Of a DNA stretch of 48,115 nucleotides, positions 1 through 9,411 are shown piece by piece (the stretch's first letter is position 1; every line of letters starts with the position of its first letter). Source of the DNA: Nonlabens dokdonensis. GTDB lineage: Bacteria; Bacteroidota; Bacteroidia; Flavobacteriales; Flavobacteriaceae. Both the position numbers and the translations under genes were made by a program. The stretch covers positions 1-48,115 of the forward strand of contig NZ_MAAX01000124.1 in NCBI RefSeq assembly GCF_002162835.1. Direction: 5' to 3'. The notes beneath the pieces are model-generated. The model saw only the letters and a list, made by a program, of their open reading frames with translations, had not been told where the DNA came from and did not search any database.

Positions 1-743
1 ACCTCAGGTTCAATCATCCAGAATTCAGCAAGGTGACGAGACGTATTAGAATTCTCGGCTCTAAATGTTGGACCGAAGGTATATACTTGACCTAACCCCA
101 TGGCATACGTCTCTGCCTCTAACTGCCCAGAAACTGTAAGGTTAGATTCTTTTTCAAAGAAATCTTCTTTATAGTTGATGTTGCCATCTTCATCAAGCGG
201 TGGATTCTTAGGATCTAAGGTAGAGATACGGAACATCTCACCAGCACCTTCAGCATCACTTCCTGTAATGATAGGTGTGTGTGCTTGATAAAAACCATTC
301 TCATTAAAGTATTTATGTACTGCAAATGATAAAGCTGCTCGCACGCGCATCACAGCACCAAAGGTATTAGTGCGTACACGTAGGTGTGCTTGCTCTCTAA
401 GTGTTTCTAGTTTATGTCTTTTAGGAGATAGAATCGTTTTCTTTACTTCTTCAGGATCTGCACCGGCAAGAACCTCAACTTTAGTAGCCTGTAATTCCAC
501 TCGCTGACCAGAACCTTCACTTTCTACTAATATACCTGTAACAGCAACAGCGCTGGCAACGGTAATTTGATCTAGCAGTTCTCGATCAAAACTCTCTGGT
601 TCTATCACAGCCTGTAAATTATGAATGGTAGAACCATCGTTAATCGCTATGAATCTATCGTTTCTAAAACTACGTACCCAACCTTTGACGGTCATCTCGA
701 TCATACTAGGATCTGACTGGAGTATGGTGGTTATTGTCTTCAT
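1..743 (-). CDS. asnS: asparagine--tRNA ligase, N-terminal part (C-terminus beyond window)
   Basis: Reverse-strand translation from ATG at 743: [46 protein letters not shown]...[15 protein letters not shown]...[26 protein letters not shown]; class II aaRS motifs. Partial ORF, absent from the supplied track. Confidence 0.95.
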   Translation of the reverse strand, partial: [247 protein letters not shown]

Positions 744-769
744 TCTGTTATTACATCTATTACAAGCGG

Positions 770-800
770 CAAATATAATTTTTATGCACCTATAGAACAA
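770..800 (-). promoter_or_regulatory. Bacteroidetes-type promoter of asnS (TTG-N20-TATATTTG)
   Basis: On + strand CAAATATA (770-777) and CAA (798-800); reverse strand TTG-N20-TATATTTG matches the -33/-7 consensus TTG/TAnnTTTG. Confidence 0.6.
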
Positions 801-858
801 TTATTACAGCTTGTAATACATAGAGAATGTAAAAAGGTGTAAGTGCTATTGATTATTT

Positions 859-874
859 CGCTTTCGCGAAAGCG
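859..874. repeat. palindrome CGCTTTCGCGAAAGCG copy 1
   Basis: Exact 16-bp match, intergenic between the RND exporter and asnS. Confidence 0.97.
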
Positions 875-891
875 GAAACAAGAACACTACT

Positions 892-3279
892 CTACTCTTC
901 TTCATCTTGGACAGGCTCCACTAATGGAATAGCTGGCTTTTTAAGAGTGCGCTCGTTTGCAATACTACGTTCTAACGACAGCAGCATACTAGGTAACAGT
1001 AATAAATTTGCTGCCATTGCAAAAAGTAAAGTCGCACTTACCAAAGCTCCTAACGCCACTGTACCTCCAAAACTAGAAATCGTAAACGTAGAAAAACCAA
1101 AAAACAAAACAATAGATGTGTAAAACATGCTCACGCCAGTTTCTCTTAAGGCAGCATAGACTGACTTTTTAATACGCCAGTTATTGGCGGTAAGCTCCTG
1201 ACGGTACTTGGCTAGAAAATGAATGGTATCGTCCACAGAAATACCAAAAGCGATAGAAAACACTAAAATGGTAGATGGTTTAATAGGGACTCCTAAGTAA
1301 CCCATTAATCCTGCGGTAATAAGTAAAGGAAGTAAGTTAGGAACGAGTGATACAAAAATCATACGTAGAGACTTGAACATCCATGCCATGAATAAGGCTA
1401 TAAGCACTATTGCCAGTGATAAGGAAAGTATCAAGTTATTGATCAGGTAATCGGTACCTTTTTGAAAAACCAATGCTTTACCTGTCAAGGAAACGTCATA
1501 ACGATCATCAGGAAAAATAGTTTTTATTTTTTCTCTTAGATTTTCTTCTACACGCTCCATGCGGTCGGTTCCCATATCTTTCATAAAGGTCGTGATACGA
1601 GCGTTACGTCCTGTACTATCTACAAAACTCTTCATTAAAGAAATATCATTAGAGCTTTTCTTTACCAGTCGCGACATCGTTACAGCATCATAGGTAGATG
1701 GTAATTCAAAATATTCTGGATCGCCACCATAAAAAGCCTGTTTACTAAACTTTACGGCGCTTACAATGGATAAGGGCCTTGAAAGCTCTGGTGTTTCAAT
1801 AATATGTTCTTCTAATTTATTGAGCTTTTTAAGTGTTTTAAGACCAGTGACTTTTTCATTTTTACTATAAACCACAATTTCTAGAGGCATGATTCCATCA
1901 AAGCTTTCTTCAAAGAACTTGATATCTTTATAAAATTGCATCCCTTTGGGCATGTCTTCAATAAGGCTTCCAGAAACTTTAATTTGGTAAATTCCTATAA
2001 AACTCAAGATCAACACGACTACACTTGTTATGTAAATAGGAATGCGCTGTCTTTTTACCATACGCTCATTCCAGTCTGTAAAGGAATTGATCCACGTTTT
2101 ACCCAAATGCTGTAAATGACGTTCTTTAGGAATAGGTAGATAGCTGTAAATGACAGGAATAATCATTAAGCTCAATAAGAAAATAGCTATGATGCAAATA
2201 CTAGCTACCACACCAAATTCCACGAGCAACTTACTCTCTGTAAAAATAAATGTAGCAAAACCGCTTGCCGTAGTCAGGTTAGTCATTAAAGTGGCATTAC
2301 CTACTTTAGTAATCACACGCTGTAACGATTTAGCTTGATTACCATGATTTTTAATCTCCTGCTGGTATTTATTGATTAAGAATATACAGTTAGGGATACC
2401 TATCACAATAATCAACGGTGGTATTAAAGCAGTGAGCACAGTGATTTCATAACCTATCCACCCTAGTATCCCAAAAGCCCACATAACACCTATTACAACT
2501 GTTACAATGGAAATAAATGTGGCGCGCCATGATCTAAAAAAGAAAAAGAAAATTCCAGAGGTTACCAGTAATGCTGCAAGCAAAAACATCCCTATTTCGT
2601 CAACAATATTCTGCGCATTCAAAGTCCTGATGTAAGGCATTCCAGATGTCCTGATATCTAGATCATATGTATTTGAATAAGAGTTGACCAAAGGAACAAA
2701 GTGATCTAAAATAAATTCTTTGCGCTCTACGGTATTAACAATATCCTTCTTTAAATAAACGGCAGTGCGTATAACGCTATCATTTTCTGAATAGATTAAA
2801 TTTTTATAGAATGGTAAGTCATTAAAAAGCTTTTGTTTAAAGTCTTTTAGATCTCCATTGCTATTCATTTTTTCTGAAAGCACAGGACTTACGATAAATT
2901 TTTTATTGTCTGGAGTTTTGGATAGGTTAGGTAAATTAGAAGTAGATAAAACCAGCTCAATCTCATTAAATGTAGCAAGTGAGTCTGCTAGCTCATTCCA
3001 GGCATTAAAATTTTGAAAAGTTTCTAAGTTTTTATTTTCTACACCTAGAATAATTAGGTTTCCCTCTTCACCAAATTTATCCAGAAACTGATTGTACTCT
3101 TCATTAATAGGGTGATCATCTGGCAGTAAGTTAGCCTCAGTATGCGTGAACTGCATGTGCTTCCACTGTGTAGTAAAAGCAATTGTGATAATTAAAATCA
3201 GTCCTAAAATTACCTCTCGATTACGCAAGATAAGTCTAGCGATACTGTTCCAAAATCTAAAACTGAATAACTTTTGCAT
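892..3279 (-). CDS. RND/MMPL-family exporter (SSD-like)
   Basis: ORF 892..3300; multiple TM segments, two repeated halves with GISVDDTIHFLAKYRQ motif. ATG at 3279 (MQKLFSFRFW) preferred because the upstream part overlaps a TACCTTTG promoter-like box. Confidence 0.85.
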   Translation of the reverse strand: MQKLFSFRFWNSIARLILRNREVILGLILIITIAFTTQWKHMQFTHTEANLLPDDHPINEEYNQFLDKFGEEGNLIILGVENKNLETFQNFNAWNELADSLATFNEIELVLSTSNLPNLSKTPDNKKFIVSPVLSEKMNSNGDLKDFKQKLFNDLPFYKNLIYSENDSVIRTAVYLKKDIVNTVERKEFILDHFVPLVNSYSNTYDLDIRTSGMPYIRTLNAQNIVDEIGMFLLAALLVTSGIFFFFFRSWRATFISIVTVVIGVMWAFGILGWIGYEITVLTALIPPLIIVIGIPNCIFLINKYQQEIKNHGNQAKSLQRVITKVGNATLMTNLTTASGFATFIFTESKLLVEFGVVASICIIAIFLLSLMIIPVIYSYLPIPKERHLQHLGKTWINSFTDWNERMVKRQRIPIYITSVVVLILSFIGIYQIKVSGSLIEDMPKGMQFYKDIKFFEESFDGIMPLEIVVYSKNEKVTGLKTLKKLNKLEEHIIETPELSRPLSIVSAVKFSKQAFYGGDPEYFELPSTYDAVTMSRLVKKSSNDISLMKSFVDSTGRNARITTFMKDMGTDRMERVEENLREKIKTIFPDDRYDVSLTGKALVFQKGTDYLINNLILSLSLAIVLIALFMAWMFKSLRMIFVSLVPNLLPLLITAGLMGYLGVPIKPSTILVFSIAFGISVDDTIHFLAKYRQELTANNWRIKKSVYAALRETGVSMFYTSIVLFFGFSTFTISSFGGTVALGALVSATLLFAMAANLLLLPSMLLSLERSIANERTLKKPAIPLVEPVQDEEE

Positions 3280-3358
3280 GCGGGAATTTAAGGCGTGCAA
3301 AGGTACTTAAAAGACCTAAGTTAGAATCAAAAAAAAGTTAATTATGAACAGTCCAGCA

Positions 3359-5548
3359 TTATAGCTCTAGGTAGAATGTAAATTTTAAAGCGAGGTTGTC
3401 TTCAAAATCAGGTAAAGTGTAAGCACCATATCGGTAACTAGCACTTAAACCAAAACCAAAAATTAACTTATTGAGCTCAAAACCACTTTCTAGATATCCT
3501 TTCTCTAGGGTGTTTATAGTTACATTTTGATGTCTTTCTATGTTATCTATATCGCCCCAAGCAATTTTAGAAACTAGCACAAGTTCTGGCTTTAAAAATG
3601 AAAAAATATCAAAAGGAGCAAATTTATGACGCACCTGCCCGATCATGATTTTATCAGAGAAGAATTCATTAAAATACATGGTTTCAAAACTGCGTCGCCC
3701 AGCCACTGAGAACCTTTGTAATACCTCATCTTTATTAGGTGCATTAGGGTAAGCATGAAAAAGGTGCGTTAATGGCACTTCTCCAGTGCTGTAATGTCCT
3801 TCTACAAGAAATTCTGTAAAAGAATTATCTGGTCGTTTTATAGCATACTCTGCTTTAGCCGAAAGTTTGAAGTAATTAAAGTTACTTTCTGCCAGACCTC
3901 TTATTCCTTGTGTTACTTGACCACTTAAAATAGGATACCCACGTGATATTTCTTGATAGCCTTTAGGTGTGCGCATAAAACTACTTAAAGGGCTCCATCG
4001 CGCGCCTAGAGCAACTTCTGCAAGAACATAATCAGAGAACACCTCACCTTCCTCAGGAATAAATTGATAACTAGTAGTTTGAGAAATCCGCTTTCGCGAA
4101 AGCGAGACCTCACTAATTACAGATGGAAATAAGCGCTGCTGCAGGCTCATCCCATATTGATTATATAAATAGAAGGTAGGTATATTAATTAATCGAGGCT
4201 CAAATAAAGAGTACACGCGAGCATCAGTAAGAAAACTTTCTGCAGCAAATTCTGTAATATCATCTTGCTTATAAATATTTAACCAGGTATTCTTTTCTTT
4301 ATTTAATCGATAACCGATCCCGATTTTATGCTTAAAAACTGCATCTTTGGTCCCGTAAGCTAGATAACCATTAATTCTAAAGTTTTCACTCAACTTCTCA
4401 TTTGTCTGACCACCCATTCCTACTCTAAAAGCCTCGTAATCATTAAACTTAACAAGATATTTCAAATCTATATCTACAAAACCCACAGGGAAGTAACCTA
4501 GTTTAAATTTATCAATAGTCTCTAGATTACGTGTAATTTTACTGGCAGCGACAATACTATCCAGATCCATGAATCTTGCCAGTTCTGTAGTAGAAAAAGC
4601 ATCGTCGCCGCGGTATTTATCCCAGTAAGCTTCTTTTTGAGTTAATGCGCTGTCTTGAATCTCAATGGTTAATCCTTTCCTGCCGTAGTCAATTTCTTTA
4701 TTAGTCTTAAAGTTTGCATTTATGGCCTCAATAATTAAATAAAGCTCTTCTGCAGCTTTATCATCATCATTCACTTTTTTCTCAATACCGACTTCTAACC
4801 TACCACCAAAAAGCTCTAATTCTTTCCTAGTTTTTTCTTGACGTACATATAGTTTTCTAGAACTATTATACCACAAAGCAGTCTGGTTATCATATGTAAA
4901 ATCATGATAAGCTTTTATATTCAGGTCTCCAGACTTCTCAAATACTGCCCTAGCAACAGCATAATTTTCTTGATCTATAAATAAACTCCCTAAAAAAAGT
5001 ACCTTATTATCATTTTTAGGTAAAAAATTTACTTTGAACACCTTTCTACCAGAAATGATAGAATCCTTTACAATCTCAAAATCGTAATAGGATAGAGCCT
5101 TTTTATTTAAAGGACTTATGTATTCTTGATCAAAAATGATATATCTAGTATCATAAACATTTTCTGACTGAAAATTAATATTATAAATAGGATACACCAG
5201 TTCTTCAAATCCTGGCATATTTGCCCCTGTAATGATCTCCTTATAACCTTCTTTCTGATTGTAGATATGTACAGATGTTTTCTCTGCAAAAAAGACTCCA
5301 GTCTTTTTGAGTGTTTTACGTAATTCTGTTTTTTTATAACCAGGTCCAGTAAGCGCCTCTGGATCTCCAGACACTTTTAAATTCTCATAAGCATCATATT
5401 TAAAGGACTCTAAGACAACAGTAGGATCATTAACTGTAGTCTTTTCCAAAACGTTCTGGATCAAGTGCTGAGCTTCTGGCATATTCTGACCTTGTGCGAT
5501 AGTAATCACAAAAAGTAAAAATGGAAAAACACAATTTAAAATTTTCAT
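3359..5548 (-). CDS. DUF5686-like outer-membrane protein
   Basis: Signal peptide MKILNCVFPFLLFVITIAQG, long beta-rich C-terminus ending in aromatic FTFYLEL; resembles the paralog at 18234..20828. Confidence 0.7.
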   Translation of the reverse strand: MKILNCVFPFLLFVITIAQGQNMPEAQHLIQNVLEKTTVNDPTVVLESFKYDAYENLKVSGDPEALTGPGYKKTELRKTLKKTGVFFAEKTSVHIYNQKEGYKEIITGANMPGFEELVYPIYNINFQSENVYDTRYIIFDQEYISPLNKKALSYYDFEIVKDSIISGRKVFKVNFLPKNDNKVLFLGSLFIDQENYAVARAVFEKSGDLNIKAYHDFTYDNQTALWYNSSRKLYVRQEKTRKELELFGGRLEVGIEKKVNDDDKAAEELYLIIEAINANFKTNKEIDYGRKGLTIEIQDSALTQKEAYWDKYRGDDAFSTTELARFMDLDSIVAASKITRNLETIDKFKLGYFPVGFVDIDLKYLVKFNDYEAFRVGMGGQTNEKLSENFRINGYLAYGTKDAVFKHKIGIGYRLNKEKNTWLNIYKQDDITEFAAESFLTDARVYSLFEPRLINIPTFYLYNQYGMSLQQRLFPSVISEVSLSRKRISQTTSYQFIPEEGEVFSDYVLAEVALGARWSPLSSFMRTPKGYQEISRGYPILSGQVTQGIRGLAESNFNYFKLSAKAEYAIKRPDNSFTEFLVEGHYSTGEVPLTHLFHAYPNAPNKDEVLQRFSVAGRRSFETMYFNEFFSDKIMIGQVRHKFAPFDIFSFLKPELVLVSKIAWGDIDNIERHQNVTINTLEKGYLESGFELNKLIFGFGLSASYRYGAYTLPDFEDNLALKFTFYLEL
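4089..4104. repeat. palindrome CGCTTTCGCGAAAGCG copy 2 (inside CDS, encodes LSRKR)
   Basis: Exact 16-bp match; protein reads EVSLSRKRISQ. Confidence 0.97.
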
Positions 5549-5628
5549 TTAATGATGTATGATTGTTTCAAATGTAAAACAAGGTGCCTTTTATAAATAA
5601 GCTAGTTAAGGAATTATTAAGAACATAA

Positions 5629-5660
5629 AAAAACGCCAGCTATTGCGCTGGCGTTTTAAT
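5629..5660 (-). terminator. Rho-independent terminator of frr
   Basis: ACGCCAGC-TATTGC-GCTGGCGT with flanking A/T tracts. Confidence 0.85.
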
Positions 5661-5677
5661 TATAACAATAACTATGA

Positions 5678-6232
5678 TTAAACAGTCATAATTTCTTTTT
5701 CTTTAACAACTAAGTGCTCATCTATTTTTGCCACATACTTGTTAGTCAGTTCTTGAACATCACCTTCGGCATTTTTTAATAAATCTTCAGAAATGTCTAA
5801 TTTCTTAAGATCGTTCATCGCAACTTTTCTATCATTACGCACTCCTATTTTTGCTTCTTCTCCTTCGGCTTTCGCTTGCTTTACAAGGTCTTTACGTCTT
5901 TCTTCAGTTAGAGCAGGCACGTTGATAATGATGCTTTCCCCATTATTCATAGGATTTAATCCTAAGTTTGCATACATGATTCCTTTTTCTATCTCAGTAA
6001 TCATCCCTTTCTCCCAAGGGGTAATGCTCAAGGTACGAGCATCAGGAGTAGATACATTTGCTACTTGAGATAGAGGTGTCTGGCTTCCATAATAATCTAC
6101 CATAACCGTACTTAACATCGCTGGCATCGCTTTTCCAGCACGTATACTTAATAATTGCTTCTCAAGGTGTTTGATAGCATTATCCATATTTTCTTTGGTA
6201 CTATCAAGTATAAAATTTATTTCTTCTGTCAT
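5678..6232 (-). CDS. frr: ribosome recycling factor
   Basis: Characteristic sequence (IRAGKAMPAML...YYGSQTPLSQVANVSTPDARTLSITPWEKGMI). Confidence 0.97.
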   Translation of the reverse strand: MTEEINFILDSTKENMDNAIKHLEKQLLSIRAGKAMPAMLSTVMVDYYGSQTPLSQVANVSTPDARTLSITPWEKGMITEIEKGIMYANLGLNPMNNGESIIINVPALTEERRKDLVKQAKAEGEEAKIGVRNDRKVAMNDLKKLDISEDLLKNAEGDVQELTNKYVAKIDEHLVVKEKEIMTV

Positions 6233-6274
6233 TGCAATAGTTTTATTAAATGCGCAGCAAATATATTGCCGTTT

Positions 6275-6982
6275 TTACAATTGTACTTTGGTTCCTATGT
6301 TTTCACCATTAAGCAACTTGATCAAATTACCATTAGTATTCATATCAAATACGATTATAGGCAATTCATTTTCTTGACTTAAAGTAAATGCGGTAGTATC
6401 CATAACCTTTAAACCTTTGCGCAATACATCGTCAAAGGTGATGTGATCAAATTTTGTAGCTGATGCGTCTTTTTCAGGATCTGCCGTATAAATTCCATCC
6501 ACTCTGGTTCCTTTTAAGATAACATCTGCTTCTATTTCTATAGCTCTTAAAACGGCAGCACTATCTGTTGTAAAATAAGGATTACCTGTTCCACCGCCAA
6601 AGATAACTACACGTCCCTTCTCAAGATGTCTCATCGCTTTACGTCTTATAAAAGGCTCTGCCACTTCATTAATTTTAATTGCAGTCTGAAGTCTGGTAGG
6701 AACATGAGCATCTTCCAGCGCACTTTGTAAAGCAAGACCGTTTATTACGGTAGCAAGCATTCCCATATGATCACCTTGCACGCGATCCATACCATTACTC
6801 GCACCTGCTACTCCTCTAAAAATGTTTCCTCCACCTATAACGATGGCTACCTCAACACCTAGATCAGTAACTTCCTTGATTTCTTGAGCATATTCGGCAA
6901 GTCTTTTAGGGTCGATACCATATTGTCGCTCGCCCATTAAAGCCTCTCCAGATAATTTTAGTAAAATGCGTTTGTACTTCAT
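6275..6982 (-). CDS. pyrH: UMP kinase
   Basis: [24 protein letters not shown]...[11 protein letters not shown]...; adjacent to frr as is typical. Confidence 0.97.
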   Translation of the reverse strand: MKYKRILLKLSGEALMGERQYGIDPKRLAEYAQEIKEVTDLGVEVAIVIGGGNIFRGVAGASNGMDRVQGDHMGMLATVINGLALQSALEDAHVPTRLQTAIKINEVAEPFIRRKAMRHLEKGRVVIFGGGTGNPYFTTDSAAVLRAIEIEADVILKGTRVDGIYTADPEKDASATKFDHITFDDVLRKGLKVMDTTAFTLSQENELPIIVFDMNTNGNLIKLLNGENIGTKVQL

Positions 6983-7001
6983 AAGTATAAGATGTCTTGT
7001 G

Positions 7002-7009
7002 CAAATATA
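7002..7009 (-). promoter_or_regulatory. putative -7 element (TATATTTG) of pyrH
   Basis: CAAATATA on + strand about 20 nt upstream of the pyrH start; fits TAnnTTTG. Confidence 0.45.
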
Positions 7010-7047
7010 AATGAATTAGAAATCCTATTAAATATTTATTTTAAGTC

Positions 7048-7063
7048 CGCTTTCGCGAAAGCG
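7048..7063. repeat. palindrome CGCTTTCGCGAAAGCG copy 3
   Basis: Exact 16-bp match, intergenic between pyrH and the DUF3109 gene. Confidence 0.97.
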
Positions 7064-7176
7064 AGATAACCATAAGCTATAATCAATTTCCCACTCTGTA
7101 GCCCATCTTCTATCTTCCCATAGGGAAGAAACCTCTGAGAGGCTCTTTTCAAATTCGAATTCAAGTTCAAGGAGTC

Positions 7177-7243
7177 ATCGCAGAAAATTTGGCTTATGCT
7201 TCTACATTTTGTTTAAAAGCGCGTTCCAAATTTATCAGGGATC
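7177..7243 (+). repeat. 67-bp inverted-arm element, copy A
   Basis: ATCGCAGAAAATTTGGCT-N29-TTCCAAATTTATCAGGGATC; arms and spacing match 18163..18229 in reverse complement. Confidence 0.75.
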
Positions 7244-7341
7244 GGCTGGTAGTTTTCTCAGCGTTTGCTGATAATAGACTTAGATTTAAATTTAAGTTTA
7301 ACTTTTCAAAAGGTATCTTTGCAACTTTAATATCCCTTATC

Positions 7342-7905
7342 ATGTTTCAACTAGGAAAAACTATAGTTTCTGATGATCTTCTAGAAAAAGATTTTGTGTG
7401 CAACCTTACCGCATGCAAAGGCGTTTGCTGTGTCGCTGGTGAAGCTGGCGCACCGTTAGAAAAAGAAGAATTAGACATTCTAGATAAGGAATATGAAAAT
7501 GTAAAACCATATTTACGTCCAGAGGGAATTGCCGCGATAGAAGCACAAGGTACCTGGATAGAGAGAGAAAATGGAGAACTAGAAACACCTCTAGTTGATG
7601 GTGCTGAGTGTGTTTATGCTACCTTTAAAGAAGATGGCACCGCATTATGTGGTATAGAAAGCGCTTACAGAGATGGCAAAACCACCTTTTACAAACCTAT
7701 CTCTTGTCATTTGTATCCAGTGCGTATTCAAGAATACACAGATTTTAAAGCGGTAAATTACCACAAATGGCAAATTTGTGATGATGCGTGTACACTTGGA
7801 GAAGAATTAGGCGTTCCTGTATACAAATTTTTAAAAGAGCCTTTGACAAGAAAATTTGGTCAAACATGGTACTCAGAATTAGAGAACATTGCTGAAGATT
7901 TTTAG
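7342..7905 (+). CDS. DUF3109 family (cysteine-rich) protein
   Basis: MFQLGKTIVSDDLLEKDFVCNLTACKGVCCVAGEAGAPLEKEELD...; internal ATG chosen over the track start at 7189. Confidence 0.85.
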   Translation: MFQLGKTIVSDDLLEKDFVCNLTACKGVCCVAGEAGAPLEKEELDILDKEYENVKPYLRPEGIAAIEAQGTWIERENGELETPLVDGAECVYATFKEDGTALCGIESAYRDGKTTFYKPISCHLYPVRIQEYTDFKAVNYHKWQICDDACTLGEELGVPVYKFLKEPLTRKFGQTWYSELENIAEDF

Positions 7906-8269
7906 ATCCATTTTCTTGAAATATGCGTTCAAAAAAATCATTCTCTTCTTTTTTCACCCTTTTCAAAAGTGAATAACTTCTCAGGAAAAAATAAATTAAC
8001 GTTGTAGGATTTTACTTCAAAACTAGGCTGAGTAGTGATAAAAACTACCGTTCCAAAACTCTTGTTCTACAAATGAACCAAAAAATACGATAAACATTTA
8101 ACAAGCTGTTAATCTAAAGGTTACAAGCATATTTTTAATTTTTGTTAACTTTTAAGCATGTTGAAAACTTGTGAAAAATGTAATTGTTAAACTCATGGAA
8201 TCGCTCCAAAGTTGAGCCATATTTGTTAGTCCCGAGTATTAAGAAATAACAGAGAAAATTTACAGAAGC

Positions 8270-9262
8270 ATGCAAACGACGCAAGAACCTATTTTACAAG
8301 AGAACCCAAACCGATTTGTTATTTTCCCTATTCAACATGATGATTTATGGGAATGGTACAAAAAGCAACAAGCATGCATCTGGACTGCCGAAGAAATCGA
8401 TCTTCAAGTTGATCTTACGGACTGGCAAAATTCACTTAATTCTGACGAGCGTTATTTCATTAAACATATTCTTGCATTTTTTGCTGCTAGTGATGGTATT
8501 GTAAACGAGAACCTAGCAGAGAATTTTGTAAATGAAGTACAATATTCTGAAGCTAAATTTTTCTATGGTTTCCAGATCATGATGGAAAACATTCACTCAG
8601 AGACTTATTCATTACTTATCGATACTTATGTAAAAGATGAGAAAGAAAAAGACCAGCTTTTTAAAGCTATAGAGAACTTTCCTGCCATTAAATTAAAAGC
8701 AGACTGGGCAATGAAATGGATAGAGAGCCCATCTTTTGCAGAGCGTCTTATCGCTTTTGCTGCAGTAGAAGGAATTTTCTTTTCTGGTGCTTTCTGTTCT
8801 ATCTTCTGGTTAAAGAAACGCGGCTTGATGCCTGGGCTTACTTTTTCTAATGAGTTGATCTCTCGTGATGAAGGAATGCACTGTGATTTTGCCGTTCACT
8901 TACACAATCATCACTTAATTAATAAAGTACCTAAAGAGCGTATTACAGAAATAATTGTAGACGCGTTAAATATAGAACGTGAGTTCATTACAGAGTCATT
9001 ACCTGCTAGCTTGATAGGTATGAATGCTAAGTTGATGACTCAATATTTAGAATTTGTAACAGATAGACTGCTTGTAGAACTAGAATGCGATCCTGTTTAC
9101 AACGTTACTAATCCATTTGATTTTATGGATCTAATCGGTATGGAAGGTAAAACGAACTTCTTTGAAAAAAGAGTTGGTGAATACCAAAAAGCCGGTGTAA
9201 TGAATAGCACTAAGGAAGATAAGAGCACTATGGACTCATTCTCTCTTGATGCAGATTTCTAA
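8270..9262 (+). CDS. nrdB: ribonucleoside-diphosphate reductase, beta subunit
   Basis: R2 signature residues ([48 protein letters not shown]). Confidence 0.95.
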   Translation: MQTTQEPILQENPNRFVIFPIQHDDLWEWYKKQQACIWTAEEIDLQVDLTDWQNSLNSDERYFIKHILAFFAASDGIVNENLAENFVNEVQYSEAKFFYGFQIMMENIHSETYSLLIDTYVKDEKEKDQLFKAIENFPAIKLKADWAMKWIESPSFAERLIAFAAVEGIFFSGAFCSIFWLKKRGLMPGLTFSNELISRDEGMHCDFAVHLHNHHLINKVPKERITEIIVDALNIEREFITESLPASLIGMNAKLMTQYLEFVTDRLLVELECDPVYNVTNPFDFMDLIGMEGKTNFFEKRVGEYQKAGVMNSTKEDKSTMDSFSLDADF

Positions 9263-9411
9263 GTAATTCAATTTCAAAAAGATACAATCTGTAAAATAGA
9301 TTGTCCCATAAATAATTTAGAAGGTGTTTTTTGATGCTTTCGACACTGTTAACCCTAATTAATGAGAAAGGGAATGGAATCCTTTTCTCATAACCCAAAA
9401 CCGAGTTCATT

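Noticed and set aside
3280-3300. N-terminal extension MHALNSR of the RND exporter ORF
   Set aside because: Requires a TTG start overlapping a TACCTTTG promoter-like box; ATG at 3279 is more plausible.
7189-7341. N-terminal extension of the DUF3109 ORF in the track
   Set aside because: Unusual composition and contains the repeat element; the family-like protein begins at the ATG at 7342.
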